A DNA stretch of 19,751 nt, taken from Candidatus Helarchaeota archaeon. Lineage in GTDB: Archaea > Asgardarchaeota > Lokiarchaeia > Helarchaeales > HEL-GB-A. Every line of letters begins with the position of its first letter. Position 1 is the first letter of the stretch. The stretch spans positions 1 to 19,751 of the forward strand of contig JABXJT010000091.1 in NCBI GenBank assembly GCA_013375455.1, in the 5' to 3' direction. This document shows, piece by piece, positions 1 to 8,189 of this stretch. The position numbers were made by a program, and so were the translations under genes. Below the pieces are notes generated by a model. The model saw only the letters and a list, made by a program, of their open reading frames with translations. It searched no databases and was not told the origin of the DNA.

Positions 1-66
1 GTCTTTTTCCTCTTGTTTTAATTTTTCAATTTCAGTTTTCAGATTTCCAATTTTAGCTTCTGACAA
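1..66 (-). CDS. 5' end of a coiled-coil protein (partial)
   Basis: Reading leftwards from a TTG at 66-64 gives 22 uninterrupted codons to the window edge. The peptide starts MSEAKIGNLKTEIEKLK and is rich in Glu and Lys with Ile/Leu at heptad-like spacing, as in a coiled coil. A strong Shine-Dalgarno sequence (AGGAGG on the minus strand, ending about 7 nt before the TTG) supports both the start and the strand. An AT-rich TATA-like stretch lies further upstream at about 95-120. Too little is visible to assign a family. Confidence 0.6.
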   Translation of the reverse strand, partial: MSEAKIGNLKTEIEKLKQEEKD

Positions 67-150
67 CTTTATTCCTCCTATAATTTATCTACTATATTTT
101 TTATAATTATATATTAAATACCATCTTCCTTTGAGTATATAAATGGTTTA

Positions 151-195
151 ATTACGATAAAATTTATTACGATAAAATTTATTACGATAAATTAA
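151..195. repeat. 15-bp tandem repeat, about 2.8 copies
   Basis: The unit ATTACGATAAAATTT occurs at 151-165 and 166-180 exactly, and again at 181-195 with the last few bases changed. It lies about 85 bp upstream of the minus-strand coiled-coil gene start and in no convincing reading frame. It could be an iterated binding site or simple replication slippage. Confidence 0.85.
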
Positions 196-300
196 GGAAA
201 TACATTCAATAATTCGAAGTGAATTTATGTGAATTCATCTAGAAGGACTAATTCTGATCGTTTAATGGTTAAAATTTTTTTAAAACCCATTTGGAGCTAA

Positions 301-717
301 TTAATAATTGATTTTTATGAGAACTAGAAATATAGGCGATAATTTTGGATATAACCTTAATTCGTAATTCAACCTTTCAATATTAACAGATCCTTGGTTG
401 AAAAAATCTTTATTGGGGGAATTCCTTTTATGTATGAGGAAAGTCTGAAAGGGAACTTTCCAAACTGTTACTTTCCGCAAGATATCTCTAAACTTGGTCT
501 CATACTCCAAGGATTTTTCGATTGATGGTTATGAATTGATGGTCTGTATAGTTAGCATCCCGAAATGGAACCGCATTTTCTCCCAGATTCTCAATTTGTG
601 CCTCATTATATCCGATAAGTCGTTGTACTAGCTTAGTTTATAAATTTTTTCCGATAGTTCTTCTCTTTGTATGTTGAATTCGTGCGTGGGATTAATTATA
701 TTCTCATCGGCTAAGCA
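301..717 (-). pseudogene. Degraded minus-strand gene of unknown family, two frame changes
   Basis: Protein-like sequence runs leftwards through two reading frames. Positions 717-628 read ADENIINPTHEF, then EELSEKIYKLS and a stop. From 631 to 500 a second frame reads LVQRLIGYNEAQIENLG, then NAVPFRDANYTDHQF and a stop. From 510 to 301 the first frame returns with EYETKFRDILRKV, then WKVPFQTFLIHKRN, and ends at a stop at 301. The pieces abut, so together they look like one protein of about 135 residues carrying two compensating indels. No start codon is visible, which suggests the 5' end is also lost. I do not recognise the family. The other explanation is two assembly or sequencing errors in a live gene. 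The rest of 67-735 shows only AT-rich DNA and the tandem repeat. Confidence 0.45.
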
Positions 718-735
718 TTAAAATCCTTGATATAC

Positions 736-1365
736 ATGTTACACATAGATTGGATGAAAATGAAAGAGATTGTAAAAGCAGGTTATAATAGAATTGCCAA
801 TGAGTACCTGAAGATCCGTTCCGACAAATCTGAGGACATCCTATTGCTTCAGGAAGTGATAGACCGGCTACCCAAAGGCGCAAAAGTCCTCGATGCAGGT
901 TGTGGAGCGGGCGTGCCTGTGACAAAAATACTAAGCCAACACTTTAACGTCACCGGCGTGGATTTCGCAGAAGCACAAATCGACTTAGCGCGGAGACTAG
1001 TTCCCGAAGCTCGGTTTCTATGCCGCGATATGACCCGATTAGCGTTGCCTGATCAGAGTTTTGATGCGATAATTTCCTACTATGCTATTATTCATATTCC
1101 GCGGGAGGAGCACAGGCAACTAGTATTAAATTTTTATAGAATGCTAAAACCCTCCGGATTGATACTGCTATGTCTAGGTGCGACGGATATAGAGAGGGAC
1201 GAAATTGAGGATTATTTTGGAACCAAGATGTACTGGAGTCATTTTGATGCAGATACTAATATCGAACTCATTAAAGCGTGCGGATTTAATCTTATATCAG
1301 TCAAACTGGTGGCGGACGCTACTTCGCCGGGATCAAACCATCTCTTTATTTTAGCCTCTAAATAA
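736..1365 (+). CDS. Class I SAM-dependent methyltransferase
   Basis: This is a small methyltransferase of the Methyltransf_11/25 type. The SAM-binding motif I reads VLDAGCGAGVPV, followed by the acidic strand-2 end (VTGVDFAEAQ), a motif II/III region (FDAIISYYAIIHI) and LKPSGLILLCLGA. The N-terminal GYNRIANEYLKIR is typical of small archaeal and bacterial family members. A TTG at 727 is also open, but ATG 736 is preferred. ATGs at 754 and 760 are in frame, and homologues often begin near the MKEIVKAGYN segment, so the start is uncertain by a few codons. There is no clear ribosome-binding site; an AT-rich TATA-like stretch at about 690-700 would suit a leaderless message. The substrate cannot be read from the sequence. 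The gene stands alone, divergent from the degraded gene on its left. Confidence 0.88.
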   Translation: MLHIDWMKMKEIVKAGYNRIANEYLKIRSDKSEDILLLQEVIDRLPKGAKVLDAGCGAGVPVTKILSQHFNVTGVDFAEAQIDLARRLVPEARFLCRDMTRLALPDQSFDAIISYYAIIHIPREEHRQLVLNFYRMLKPSGLILLCLGATDIERDEIEDYFGTKMYWSHFDADTNIELIKACGFNLISVKLVADATSPGSNHLFILASK

Positions 1366-1536
1366 AGTCATCCATATTATCTTTCAGATGATTTTCCTGT
1401 TTCCCCTGTTGGGAAAGTATTACGAACAAAAATCAGAGACCAATTTGGAACACCTTGAACGAGTTCTAATTATTGCCGTGTAACAATATTTTAATACAAA
1501 TTATTATATTTTAAAACAAAAAATAGAGGATTTCAA

Positions 1537-4500
1537 ATGTCTGTAGTGAAGAAGAACAAAAAATATTTTCTATTAATGCTATTAATTTCATCTTTTCTGA
1601 TTATGGCGAATTATTTAACGATACCTCAACAAAATCCAAACGTGGAGCCTGTCAGGGAAGGTGATTTAGCTATACTAAATACCGATGAGAATGTAACCTA
1701 CATAACAGTTCCTATAACCATCAATTATATCAAGGGAACCGTGGTATCAATGGCGGAGATACAAGATAATATCGAAGAAATGAATGAAATCTTCAAAAAC
1801 AACACCCTCAATCAGCCTTCTGCAATTTTTATATGGGATTATCAAATTCATGAGATTGATGATCCTGAAGGCAATAATGATGGAGTGATAGAATATGATA
1901 TTGAATCACGCGATCGGGTTCGGGGTTTGGCAGAAGACAGCGCTGGCGGCAAGGGCATGAGCATCACACTATGTAATTCTACAGGACAGCCGGAGTTATT
2001 CGCAATCACGAATATTGGTGAATCCCATGGGGCGATTCTGACAACGGAAACGGATGGAAGTGATTGGGCGCATGAGATGCAGCACGCTATTGGGCTTGAC
2101 CATGGCCCTGTTCAACAGGCGGATGAAGATATGGATGGTGTGACGGATCCACTTATGGATTTTTATGATGTTGGGAATGATGCGAACGGTGATGGTATTA
2201 TTAATAACCAAGACAGAAACTATAACATGTGGGGGATCAGGCGAACTCGATTTTATCAAGGACAATTCTTAACTGCGGATGATTTTTGCATGGAACAAAC
2301 TTACCATACGCGAAAACTGCGACTGAACAATCGATTCTTTCATGGATGGGGAATTATTTGTGGGCTCGAGCTCCACGATAATCAGTCAGATACTATTAAC
2401 ATTACCAGCGCTCTTCAAGTAAATAAAATGAGCATCGATCTCAAAGCAAGTAAAATTCGCATAAATTCCACCACAAATAAGCTTGCATCGAAACTCCAGT
2501 GGAGCCATAAGCTTGTTGATTCTACACAGGATAATTGTTCGTATGAGATTATTATTGATAACAAGAGTGCTCCAGGTTCAGTTGCAGGGTTCTACGCTGG
2601 CGCCAACATCCGCTTAAACATTTCAAAAATATTGGGATCTTTTGAAGTCTTTGCATATGAATGGAATGATGGCCTCGGAATATGGGAACAAACACCCCTT
2701 CCGATGGCGGTTGTCCAAGAAACAGAAATAGTAGAAACTATGTGTTATAATAATAATACCGGATCCGGCTATGTAGGGGGAATACGACCCTCTAATGTTA
2801 CAGCTACGTTAGATGAATCCGTGATGTTGCAGCAGCTAGGGATTGGCGGATTAGGCCAAGGCGAGTACGATTATTGGAGTTTTTCCAAATGGCTTTACGA
2901 CTCTGGCAATTCATCACGGTATCTTTACGATATAACCGAAAAGGAAACCGTTGTAGACATGCAAGTCCCTCAACCCTTATTTCATACAATAACTCCACCC
3001 AGCGTCCATAGAGGGGGAAATATCACGCTGACTGCGACTGGCTTTGCTCCTAACGCGAACGTGACCATTTGGGTGGATGGAATCAATGCGTCGGTAATCA
3101 AAGCGAATAGTACGGGTGGTCTCAACAACACTGTGACAATGCCCCCATCTCTTAATAGCAATCTCACAATAATTTCCGCAAATCCGGCAAATCTTACGAG
3201 CGTTGCAGCCTATATTACTATCTATTCGACTGTACCACGCTTAGCTCCCATTACCCCGGATCCGAGTCTAACTGGAGTAATTAATTTGAATTGGAATGAT
3301 GTGATTAACGCCACGATCTATTATGTTTATCGGAACACCTCGTTCATTAGCTCTACGACTGGCTTGACCCCGATCGCGACCTCCATACCAAGTACTTATC
3401 AAGATAACGTGGCTAACGGGATCTATTACTACGCGATCGTCGCAGGAAATGGCACGGCGAATAGCACGCTTTCCAATTGTGAGAACGTCACGGTTGCCAT
3501 TCCGCCAGCACCTCCAAGCCTTCCGGGAAAGATATTTGTCTATGTCGATTCGGCGATCTACAAGAGCATCAATGCCAGCCTTCAGCAGTTCAAGGCGGAT
3601 CTCGAGGCAACAGGAAAAAATGTGACCCTCATCAACTTTACTTCAATCACGGGCAGCAACTTTATCGATGCGTCTCAAATTCGGACTCAATGTATCGCCT
3701 CGTATGCTTCGGGGTTGGAGGGCATAATTTTCGTGGGCTCGCTCCCGTATGTGAATTATGAAATTTATAATGTACCTTTTCCGTGTGACTTGTATTTCAT
3801 GGATTTGGACGGGCAATGGACCGATATTGATTTTGATAATGCCTTCGATAATCATAGCGCTGGCACGGGGGACCGCGACCCCGAAATTTGGTTAGGGCGC
3901 ATCGATGCCTCGACGATGTCCGGCCGAAATGAGACCACCGCCCTGAATAATTACTTCCAGCGGAACCACTTGTATCGGAATGGGTCTCTTACCCGTCCAC
4001 ATAGCTCCTTAATTCACATTGATGACGATTGGAGCCCCTGGACCAGTGAATGGGTGGGTGAATCCGTGCATGCCTATACGAATCAGACGGTCCTCTCGAA
4101 TGATAGCCTCACAATCGATACCTATTACGAAAACGAGCTCCCTAAAATATATGAATGGGTGCATGTCTTCGTCCATTCCTACTATGACAAACATATCTGG
4201 AAGCCTTTTTACACCTCAGGGTATACCTATGGGTCCGAAATCCGCAATATCAATACGGCGCCATTGTTCTTCCTGTTGTACGCCTGCTCGGCTGCCGATT
4301 TCTCACGGTCCAATAATATCGCGACCGAATATCAATTTTCGAATAACACCTTGGCAACAATCGGCTGTACGCGAACCGGTGGTATGTTAGAACCCAGCTG
4401 GTTCTATAAACCGCTCGGAAATAATTCTAATCTGGGCGACGCTTTTGTACGCTGGTTTTCCGATTGCACCCTCCCCTCCGCAGGCTTAAATAACCCCGCC

Positions 4501-5232
4501 AATTCCTATGGCATGACCCTCTTCGGCGACCCTACGTTGAAAATTCTCTACGGTCCTCTCCCTAACCCACCTGTTCTGTCAAACTTGACTCGGACGAATT
4601 CCACGGTTCATCTCCAATGGACGAACGTGCCCGACGCCGCTCTCTACTACATCTATCGGAATACTTCCCAAATTACGAGCACTGCCGGGCTCACCCCTGT
4701 TGGCTGGACAATGAATAACCATACCGATGATGTCCTGTTCTTTAACGGGACGTACTTTTATGCGGTTGTCGCTGGCAATGATTTCACGAATAGCAGCATT
4801 TCTAATTGTGAAAACATCACGGTTAATGTTACCAATCCGATTCAACTTGAACCCATTACTCCGAACCCGAGCACGACTGGCATAATCACCCTGAATTGGA
4901 GTGCCGTAACGAATGCGACCATCTATTATATCTACAGGGCGACGTCGTATATTTCATCCGTAAGCGGCATGACCCCTCTCGCCACCACCAACGTCACAAC
5001 CTATCAGGATTCGTCCATACCTGCGGATGGCACCTACTATTACGTCATTGTTGCAGGTAACCCCCTCTGGAATACGTCCATTTCTAACTGTGTAGGCGTC
5101 ACCGTGTCCACTCAACCTGATGGCACCCCCGGCTTCGGATCCGCGTTGTTTTGGGCCGTCCTGTGCATTGCCCTCCTTGGATTCTTCGTCCTGATCCTCG
5201 TTTATTTGCGGAAAAAAAAGTCCCCTCTCTAA
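1537..5232 (+). CDS. Secreted membrane-anchored protein: metzincin-like plus gingipain-like (C25) peptidase regions
   Basis: A 1231-residue surface protein. Residues 1-26 form a signal peptide (KKNKK, then a hydrophobic core). Residues 179-189 are HEMQHAIGLDH, the zinc site HExxHxxGxxH of metzincin-type metalloproteases. EF-hand-like calcium loops lie at about 197-205 and D215-D226 (DANGDGIINNQD). Residues 231-279 hold a conserved-looking block (RTRFYQGQFLTADDF, then FFHGWGIICGLEL). About 481-565 is an Ig/IPT-like domain. Fibronectin-III-like repeats lie at 569-653, 1009-1096 and 1104-1190; the first two end NCEN(V/I)TV and the third NCVGVTV. Between repeats 1 and 2, residues 665-1005 resemble C25 peptidases: LYFMDLDGQWTD (752-763), PEIWLGR (782-788), candidate catalytic H880 in VFVHSYYDKH and C917 in LLYACSAADF. 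A C-terminal helix (1203-1224) followed by RKKK anchors it, placing the bulk outside the cell. The SD AGAGGA precedes the ATG. Roles are inferred from motifs; activity of either site is unproven. Confidence 0.85.
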   Translation: MSVVKKNKKYFLLMLLISSFLIMANYLTIPQQNPNVEPVREGDLAILNTDENVTYITVPITINYIKGTVVSMAEIQDNIEEMNEIFKNNTLNQPSAIFIWDYQIHEIDDPEGNNDGVIEYDIESRDRVRGLAEDSAGGKGMSITLCNSTGQPELFAITNIGESHGAILTTETDGSDWAHEMQHAIGLDHGPVQQADEDMDGVTDPLMDFYDVGNDANGDGIINNQDRNYNMWGIRRTRFYQGQFLTADDFCMEQTYHTRKLRLNNRFFHGWGIICGLELHDNQSDTINITSALQVNKMSIDLKASKIRINSTTNKLASKLQWSHKLVDSTQDNCSYEIIIDNKSAPGSVAGFYAGANIRLNISKILGSFEVFAYEWNDGLGIWEQTPLPMAVVQETEIVETMCYNNNTGSGYVGGIRPSNVTATLDESVMLQQLGIGGLGQGEYDYWSFSKWLYDSGNSSRYLYDITEKETVVDMQVPQPLFHTITPPSVHRGGNITLTATGFAPNANVTIWVDGINASVIKANSTGGLNNTVTMPPSLNSNLTIISANPANLTSVAAYITIYSTVPRLAPITPDPSLTGVINLNWNDVINATIYYVYRNTSFISSTTGLTPIATSIPSTYQDNVANGIYYYAIVAGNGTANSTLSNCENVTVAIPPAPPSLPGKIFVYVDSAIYKSINASLQQFKADLEATGKNVTLINFTSITGSNFIDASQIRTQCIASYASGLEGIIFVGSLPYVNYEIYNVPFPCDLYFMDLDGQWTDIDFDNAFDNHSAGTGDRDPEIWLGRIDASTMSGRNETTALNNYFQRNHLYRNGSLTRPHSSLIHIDDDWSPWTSEWVGESVHAYTNQTVLSNDSLTIDTYYENELPKIYEWVHVFVHSYYDKHIWKPFYTSGYTYGSEIRNINTAPLFFLLYACSAADFSRSNNIATEYQFSNNTLATIGCTRTGGMLEPSWFYKPLGNNSNLGDAFVRWFSDCTLPSAGLNNPANSYGMTLFGDPTLKILYGPLPNPPVLSNLTRTNSTVHLQWTNVPDAALYYIYRNTSQITSTAGLTPVGWTMNNHTDDVLFFNGTYFYAVVAGNDFTNSSISNCENITVNVTNPIQLEPITPNPSTTGIITLNWSAVTNATIYYIYRATSYISSVSGMTPLATTNVTTYQDSSIPADGTYYYVIVAGNPLWNTSISNCVGVTVSTQPDGTPGFGSALFWAVLCIALLGFFVLILVYLRKKKSPL

Positions 5233-5236
5233 CCCC

Positions 5237-5245
5237 TTTTTTTTT
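5237..5245 (+). terminator. T-tract transcription terminator
   Basis: A run of nine T directly after a C-rich stretch, 5 bp past the stop of the large secreted peptidase gene. Oligo-T tracts of this kind end transcription in archaea without needing a hairpin. It sits in the short convergent gap before the metallo-hydrolase gene. Confidence 0.55.
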
Positions 5246-5269
5246 CACTCCTTATAGTTAGTTAGGTAT

Positions 5270-6295
5270 TTAAACTGAATAAAAATTATAACAGGCATTT
5301 CTTTCAATTCGTCTAACTCTTCCTTGGTTTTCCAAATAAATCAGGTGGCTAACAGTTTCATTGAGTGCTAAAAAAGTGTTAATTGGATCGAGATCGGTTC
5401 CAAAGTGAATTTGAGAGATTTCAAAAGGTGTCATTGGATTATCTTTAATGATTCCTGAAATCTCATTAAGTCTATTTTGATGATGTTCTTTAATTTCTAA
5501 AATACGCGCATGTGGATTATAAATGACATCTTGATGAGCGGGAAAAATGATTTTTGCATTTAATTTATCAATTCTATCTAAAGATTTTAAATAATGGTCT
5601 AATATGTTTTCAAAATTAAATTTCTCCTCAAGTAATGTATCTACTTGGAAATTGCCTATGTGGGGAGTGATTCTAGAAAGAATATGATCCCCTGCAAATA
5701 AATACTCATGAACCGGATCAAACACGCATGTATGCCCTAAAGAATGCCCAGGAGTCCATATTATTTTTAGTTTGCTTTTTCCGAACTGAATTTCATCACC
5801 ATCATGGAATGTCTTATCTGGTGCGTAATAATTACTTAATTTTGGCCACATTGAAAACCATCGAACCATTTTTTTTCCAAGAACTTCACTAAGTCCAAAT
5901 TTTATCATTCTTTTGATTATTTGTTCTGCTTCAGCATTTATTTCTCTAAAATTTTTCAAATCGCATTCCCGTTGCAGTATATTGTTTGTAATCTCATGCA
6001 TTAAGATTTGAATGTGAGGATTTTTCTGTTTAAATTTCTTAAGTAATCCAATATGGTCAAGATGATGATGAGAGATGATGCAATAGTCAATGTCACTCAT
6101 GGAAATACCTGCATTGTCCAGTAATGAAAAAAATGCTCTGCTCCAATTTTTAAAATTTAAACCTGCATCAAATAGAATGTTTATATTCCCAAGTTTAAAG
6201 AGATAAATGCACACAAATCTAAGATTATGTTGAAATTCGATTTTAAATCGATATACCCCTTCAATTATATCAAGTTCAGATTTAAAATGACTCAA
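5270..6295 (-). CDS. Metallo-beta-lactamase-fold hydrolase with C-terminal winged helix
   Basis: 341 residues. The metal motif HxHxDH is H76-H78-D80-H81 (SHHHLDH). Other expected ligands are H184 (TPGHSLGHT), D203 (FAGDHI) and H254 (FPAHQDV), so the binuclear zinc site appears complete. The C-terminal 60 or so residues (PMTPFEISQIHFG onward) look like the winged-helix tail of LACTB2-type and related archaeal hydrolases. The start is TTG 6295, supported by an AAGGA ribosome-binding site about 7 nt upstream. It is the last gene of the minus-strand cluster, 41 bp after the small dehydratase subunit, so it is probably co-transcribed. An acyl-CoA thioesterase or lactone/ester hydrolase would fit that company, but the substrate is inference. 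Confidence 0.88.
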   Translation of the reverse strand: MSHFKSELDIIEGVYRFKIEFQHNLRFVCIYLFKLGNINILFDAGLNFKNWSRAFFSLLDNAGISMSDIDYCIISHHHLDHIGLLKKFKQKNPHIQILMHEITNNILQRECDLKNFREINAEAEQIIKRMIKFGLSEVLGKKMVRWFSMWPKLSNYYAPDKTFHDGDEIQFGKSKLKIIWTPGHSLGHTCVFDPVHEYLFAGDHILSRITPHIGNFQVDTLLEEKFNFENILDHYLKSLDRIDKLNAKIIFPAHQDVIYNPHARILEIKEHHQNRLNEISGIIKDNPMTPFEISQIHFGTDLDPINTFLALNETVSHLIYLENQGRVRRIERNACYNFYSV

Positions 6296-6336
6296 GTTTT
6301 AATCCTTCTTTTAGGAAACCAGCTATTCTAGATTTA

Positions 6337-6873
6337 TTAAAGTTGCTTTAATTCTGCAAGAAGTTGTTTCTCCAAACCTCCATTTTTAAGCAAATTCAGT
6401 AAAATAGGATGGATTTTTTCCCCGGTTAGTTTTTTCCCCGTTCTTAAATTTGTAATTTCAGCGTTAGGAATGTTAATCGCTATTTCATCACCCATTTGGA
6501 ATTCCTTTGAAACGTCCTGTACTTCTAAAACAGGAAGTGCTCGAGCAATGGAAGCTCTATAAAAGATTCGAGCGAAAGATTCAGCAATAATCGCAACAAT
6601 CCCTTTCTCTTGCAGAATTGCAGGGGCGGTTTCTCTGCTTGAACCACAACCAAAATTTCTGCCTGCAACAATTATATCCCCATCTTGAACTTCAGCTGGA
6701 AATTCTTTAATTAGAGTTTCGCAGGTATGTTTCAGCGTTGCTTGTAAATCATCCATATGGCGGCTGGGTGAAATTACATCTGTATCTACATTATCCGGGA
6801 AAATCCAAACTTTACCTTTAATATTTTCTTTATATTCTTTGATTGCCTTACTAGTACCTAATAATGCTGCCAT
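6337..6873 (-). CDS. Aconitase-family dehydratase, small subunit (LeuD/DmdB-like)
   Basis: 178 residues, the usual length for a separate swivel-domain subunit of isopropylmalate-dehydratase-type enzymes. Visible landmarks are [13 protein letters not shown] near residues 27-39 and [11 protein letters not shown] at 71-81, which contributes to substrate and active-site contacts; [15 protein letters not shown] follows. The partner is the large subunit encoded 11 bp upstream. The specificity loop after the conserved proline reads S37-R38-H39-M40-D41-D42. Isopropylmalate and homoaconitate enzymes usually have an RYL-type loop, so the substrate may differ. Start ATG 6873 has an excellent SD (GAGGTGA, about 4 nt away). 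Assigned as LeuD-family; whether it serves leucine synthesis, dimethylmaleate hydration or another dicarboxylate is not settled by sequence. Confidence 0.9.
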   Translation of the reverse strand: MAALLGTSKAIKEYKENIKGKVWIFPDNVDTDVISPSRHMDDLQATLKHTCETLIKEFPAEVQDGDIIVAGRNFGCGSSRETAPAILQEKGIVAIIAESFARIFYRASIARALPVLEVQDVSKEFQMGDEIAINIPNAEITNLRTGKKLTGEKIHPILLNLLKNGGLEKQLLAELKQL

Positions 6874-6884
6874 TTCGTCACCTC

Positions 6885-8153
6885 TTAAAAATCCCTCGGA
6901 TCGGTTATTTCTCCTTTTAGAGCCGAAGCTGCGACAGTAGCCGGAGACCCTAAATAAACTTTTGCGGATGGACTTCCCATCCGGCCTTGAAAATTCCTAT
7001 TAGAACTGGAGATACATTTTTCGCCGGGTGCAAGAACCCCACCAATAGCTCCAAAACAAGCCCCACAACTCGGATTTGTAATGATTGCACCTGCCTTAAT
7101 TAAAGTCTCAGCCACGCCAGATTTAGCGGCCTTAAGCCAAATTTGCTGGGAAGCCGGAGTCACGATCATTCGCACATCGTCATGAATTCGCTTTCCTTCA
7201 ATGATTTTCGCGGCTATTTCCAAATCTTCGAATCGTGCATTAGTACAGGATCCTAAAAACGCCTGGTTGATTTTAATTCCGGCAACTTCAGAAATTGGTT
7301 TTACATTATCAACAGTATGCGGACACGAAATTTGAGGTTCTAAATCACTAACAGCCATTTCGTAAGTTTTTTCGTAAGTTGCATCGGGATCAGGCTTAAC
7401 CAATTCAAACGGTTCGGTGGTTCTTTCTTTAATCCAATCGACAACTTTTTGATCAGGCACTCCAAAAGCAAACTTTGCGCCCAGTTCAAGAGCAAAATTG
7501 GACATGGTCATTCTTGATGCGATGCTTAATTTTTCTACCGTGTCCCCTGTAAATTCTATCGCTTTATATCTTGCCACTTCCGCAGAATAATCTCCAGCTA
7601 ACTTGATAATTATATCTTTGCTCATTACATTGTGCGGCAATTTCCCAGTTATATTAAATTTAATCGAGTGAGGCACTCTAAACCATAGTTCTCCTTTTAC
7701 ATATGCGTAAAAAAGATCTGTATTACCGAGCCCACAACTTGCTGCATTAAAAGCGCCATATGTAGTGGTATGGCTATCGCCACCGACAATCAGCATTCCT
7801 GGCCTCACATGTCCTTTTTCAGGTAACACTTGGTGACAAATCCCTTCCTTAATATCATAAAAATTTTTAATTCCTTGCTTTTTAACGAATCTTCGTATGA
7901 CGTCATGAACCAAGGCGAATCTTTCAGATGGAGCGGGATTGTAATGGTCCAAAATGATAACGATTTTGTTGGGATCAAAGACCTTGCGTTTTCTAGCGGG
8001 TCTTATCTTTGAAAAATCCAAGGCAACTTTTCCCGTTCCTAAATGGCTCATTATTAAATCGATCTTAGCCATAATGATATCATCCGGTTTAATATCACTC
8101 CCAGAAAGAGAGTGAGCCGTTAGTATTTTCTCAGCTATTGTCTGAGCACTCAT
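6885..8153 (-). CDS. Aconitase-family dehydratase, large subunit (LeuC/DmdA-like)
   Basis: 422 residues, the size of the archaeal and short bacterial LeuC/HacA class. The three [4Fe-4S] ligands are present: C303 in GSCTNAR and C363/C366 in NPSCGACFG. The substrate-binding block [16 protein letters not shown] and the glycine-rich C-terminal segment ([11 protein letters not shown]) are intact. With the small subunit it should interconvert a hydroxy-acid and its isomer or dehydrated form using the cluster's open iron. Start ATG 8153 has a GAGGG-type SD upstream. It lies 36 bp after the lyase gene and 11 bp before the small subunit, so the three form an operon. No leuA or leuB gene is in the window, and a lyase partner argues for a catabolic or methylcitrate-like role. 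Confidence 0.92.
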   Translation of the reverse strand: MSAQTIAEKILTAHSLSGSDIKPDDIIMAKIDLIMSHLGTGKVALDFSKIRPARKRKVFDPNKIVIILDHYNPAPSERFALVHDVIRRFVKKQGIKNFYDIKEGICHQVLPEKGHVRPGMLIVGGDSHTTTYGAFNAASCGLGNTDLFYAYVKGELWFRVPHSIKFNITGKLPHNVMSKDIIIKLAGDYSAEVARYKAIEFTGDTVEKLSIASRMTMSNFALELGAKFAFGVPDQKVVDWIKERTTEPFELVKPDPDATYEKTYEMAVSDLEPQISCPHTVDNVKPISEVAGIKINQAFLGSCTNARFEDLEIAAKIIEGKRIHDDVRMIVTPASQQIWLKAAKSGVAETLIKAGAIITNPSCGACFGAIGGVLAPGEKCISSSNRNFQGRMGSPSAKVYLGSPATVAASALKGEITDPRDF

Positions 8154-8189
8154 TTAATTACTTCCCTCGTTAAATATATCGTGAAAAAA

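Noticed and set aside
704..925. 73-residue minus-strand open frame over the first methyltransferase
   Set aside because: Antisense to the SAM motif region; Ser/Leu/Cys-rich noise.
4019..4390. 123-residue open frame on the plus strand inside the large protease gene
   Set aside because: It lies wholly within the better-supported protease frame and its composition (many Ser, Pro, Arg, Met) looks like an off-frame reading.
6337..8153. Straight assignment of the two subunits as leucine-biosynthesis LeuC/LeuD
   Set aside because: The lyase partner, the absence of leuA/leuB in the window and the unusual RHMDD loop make the substrate uncertain, so only the family is claimed.
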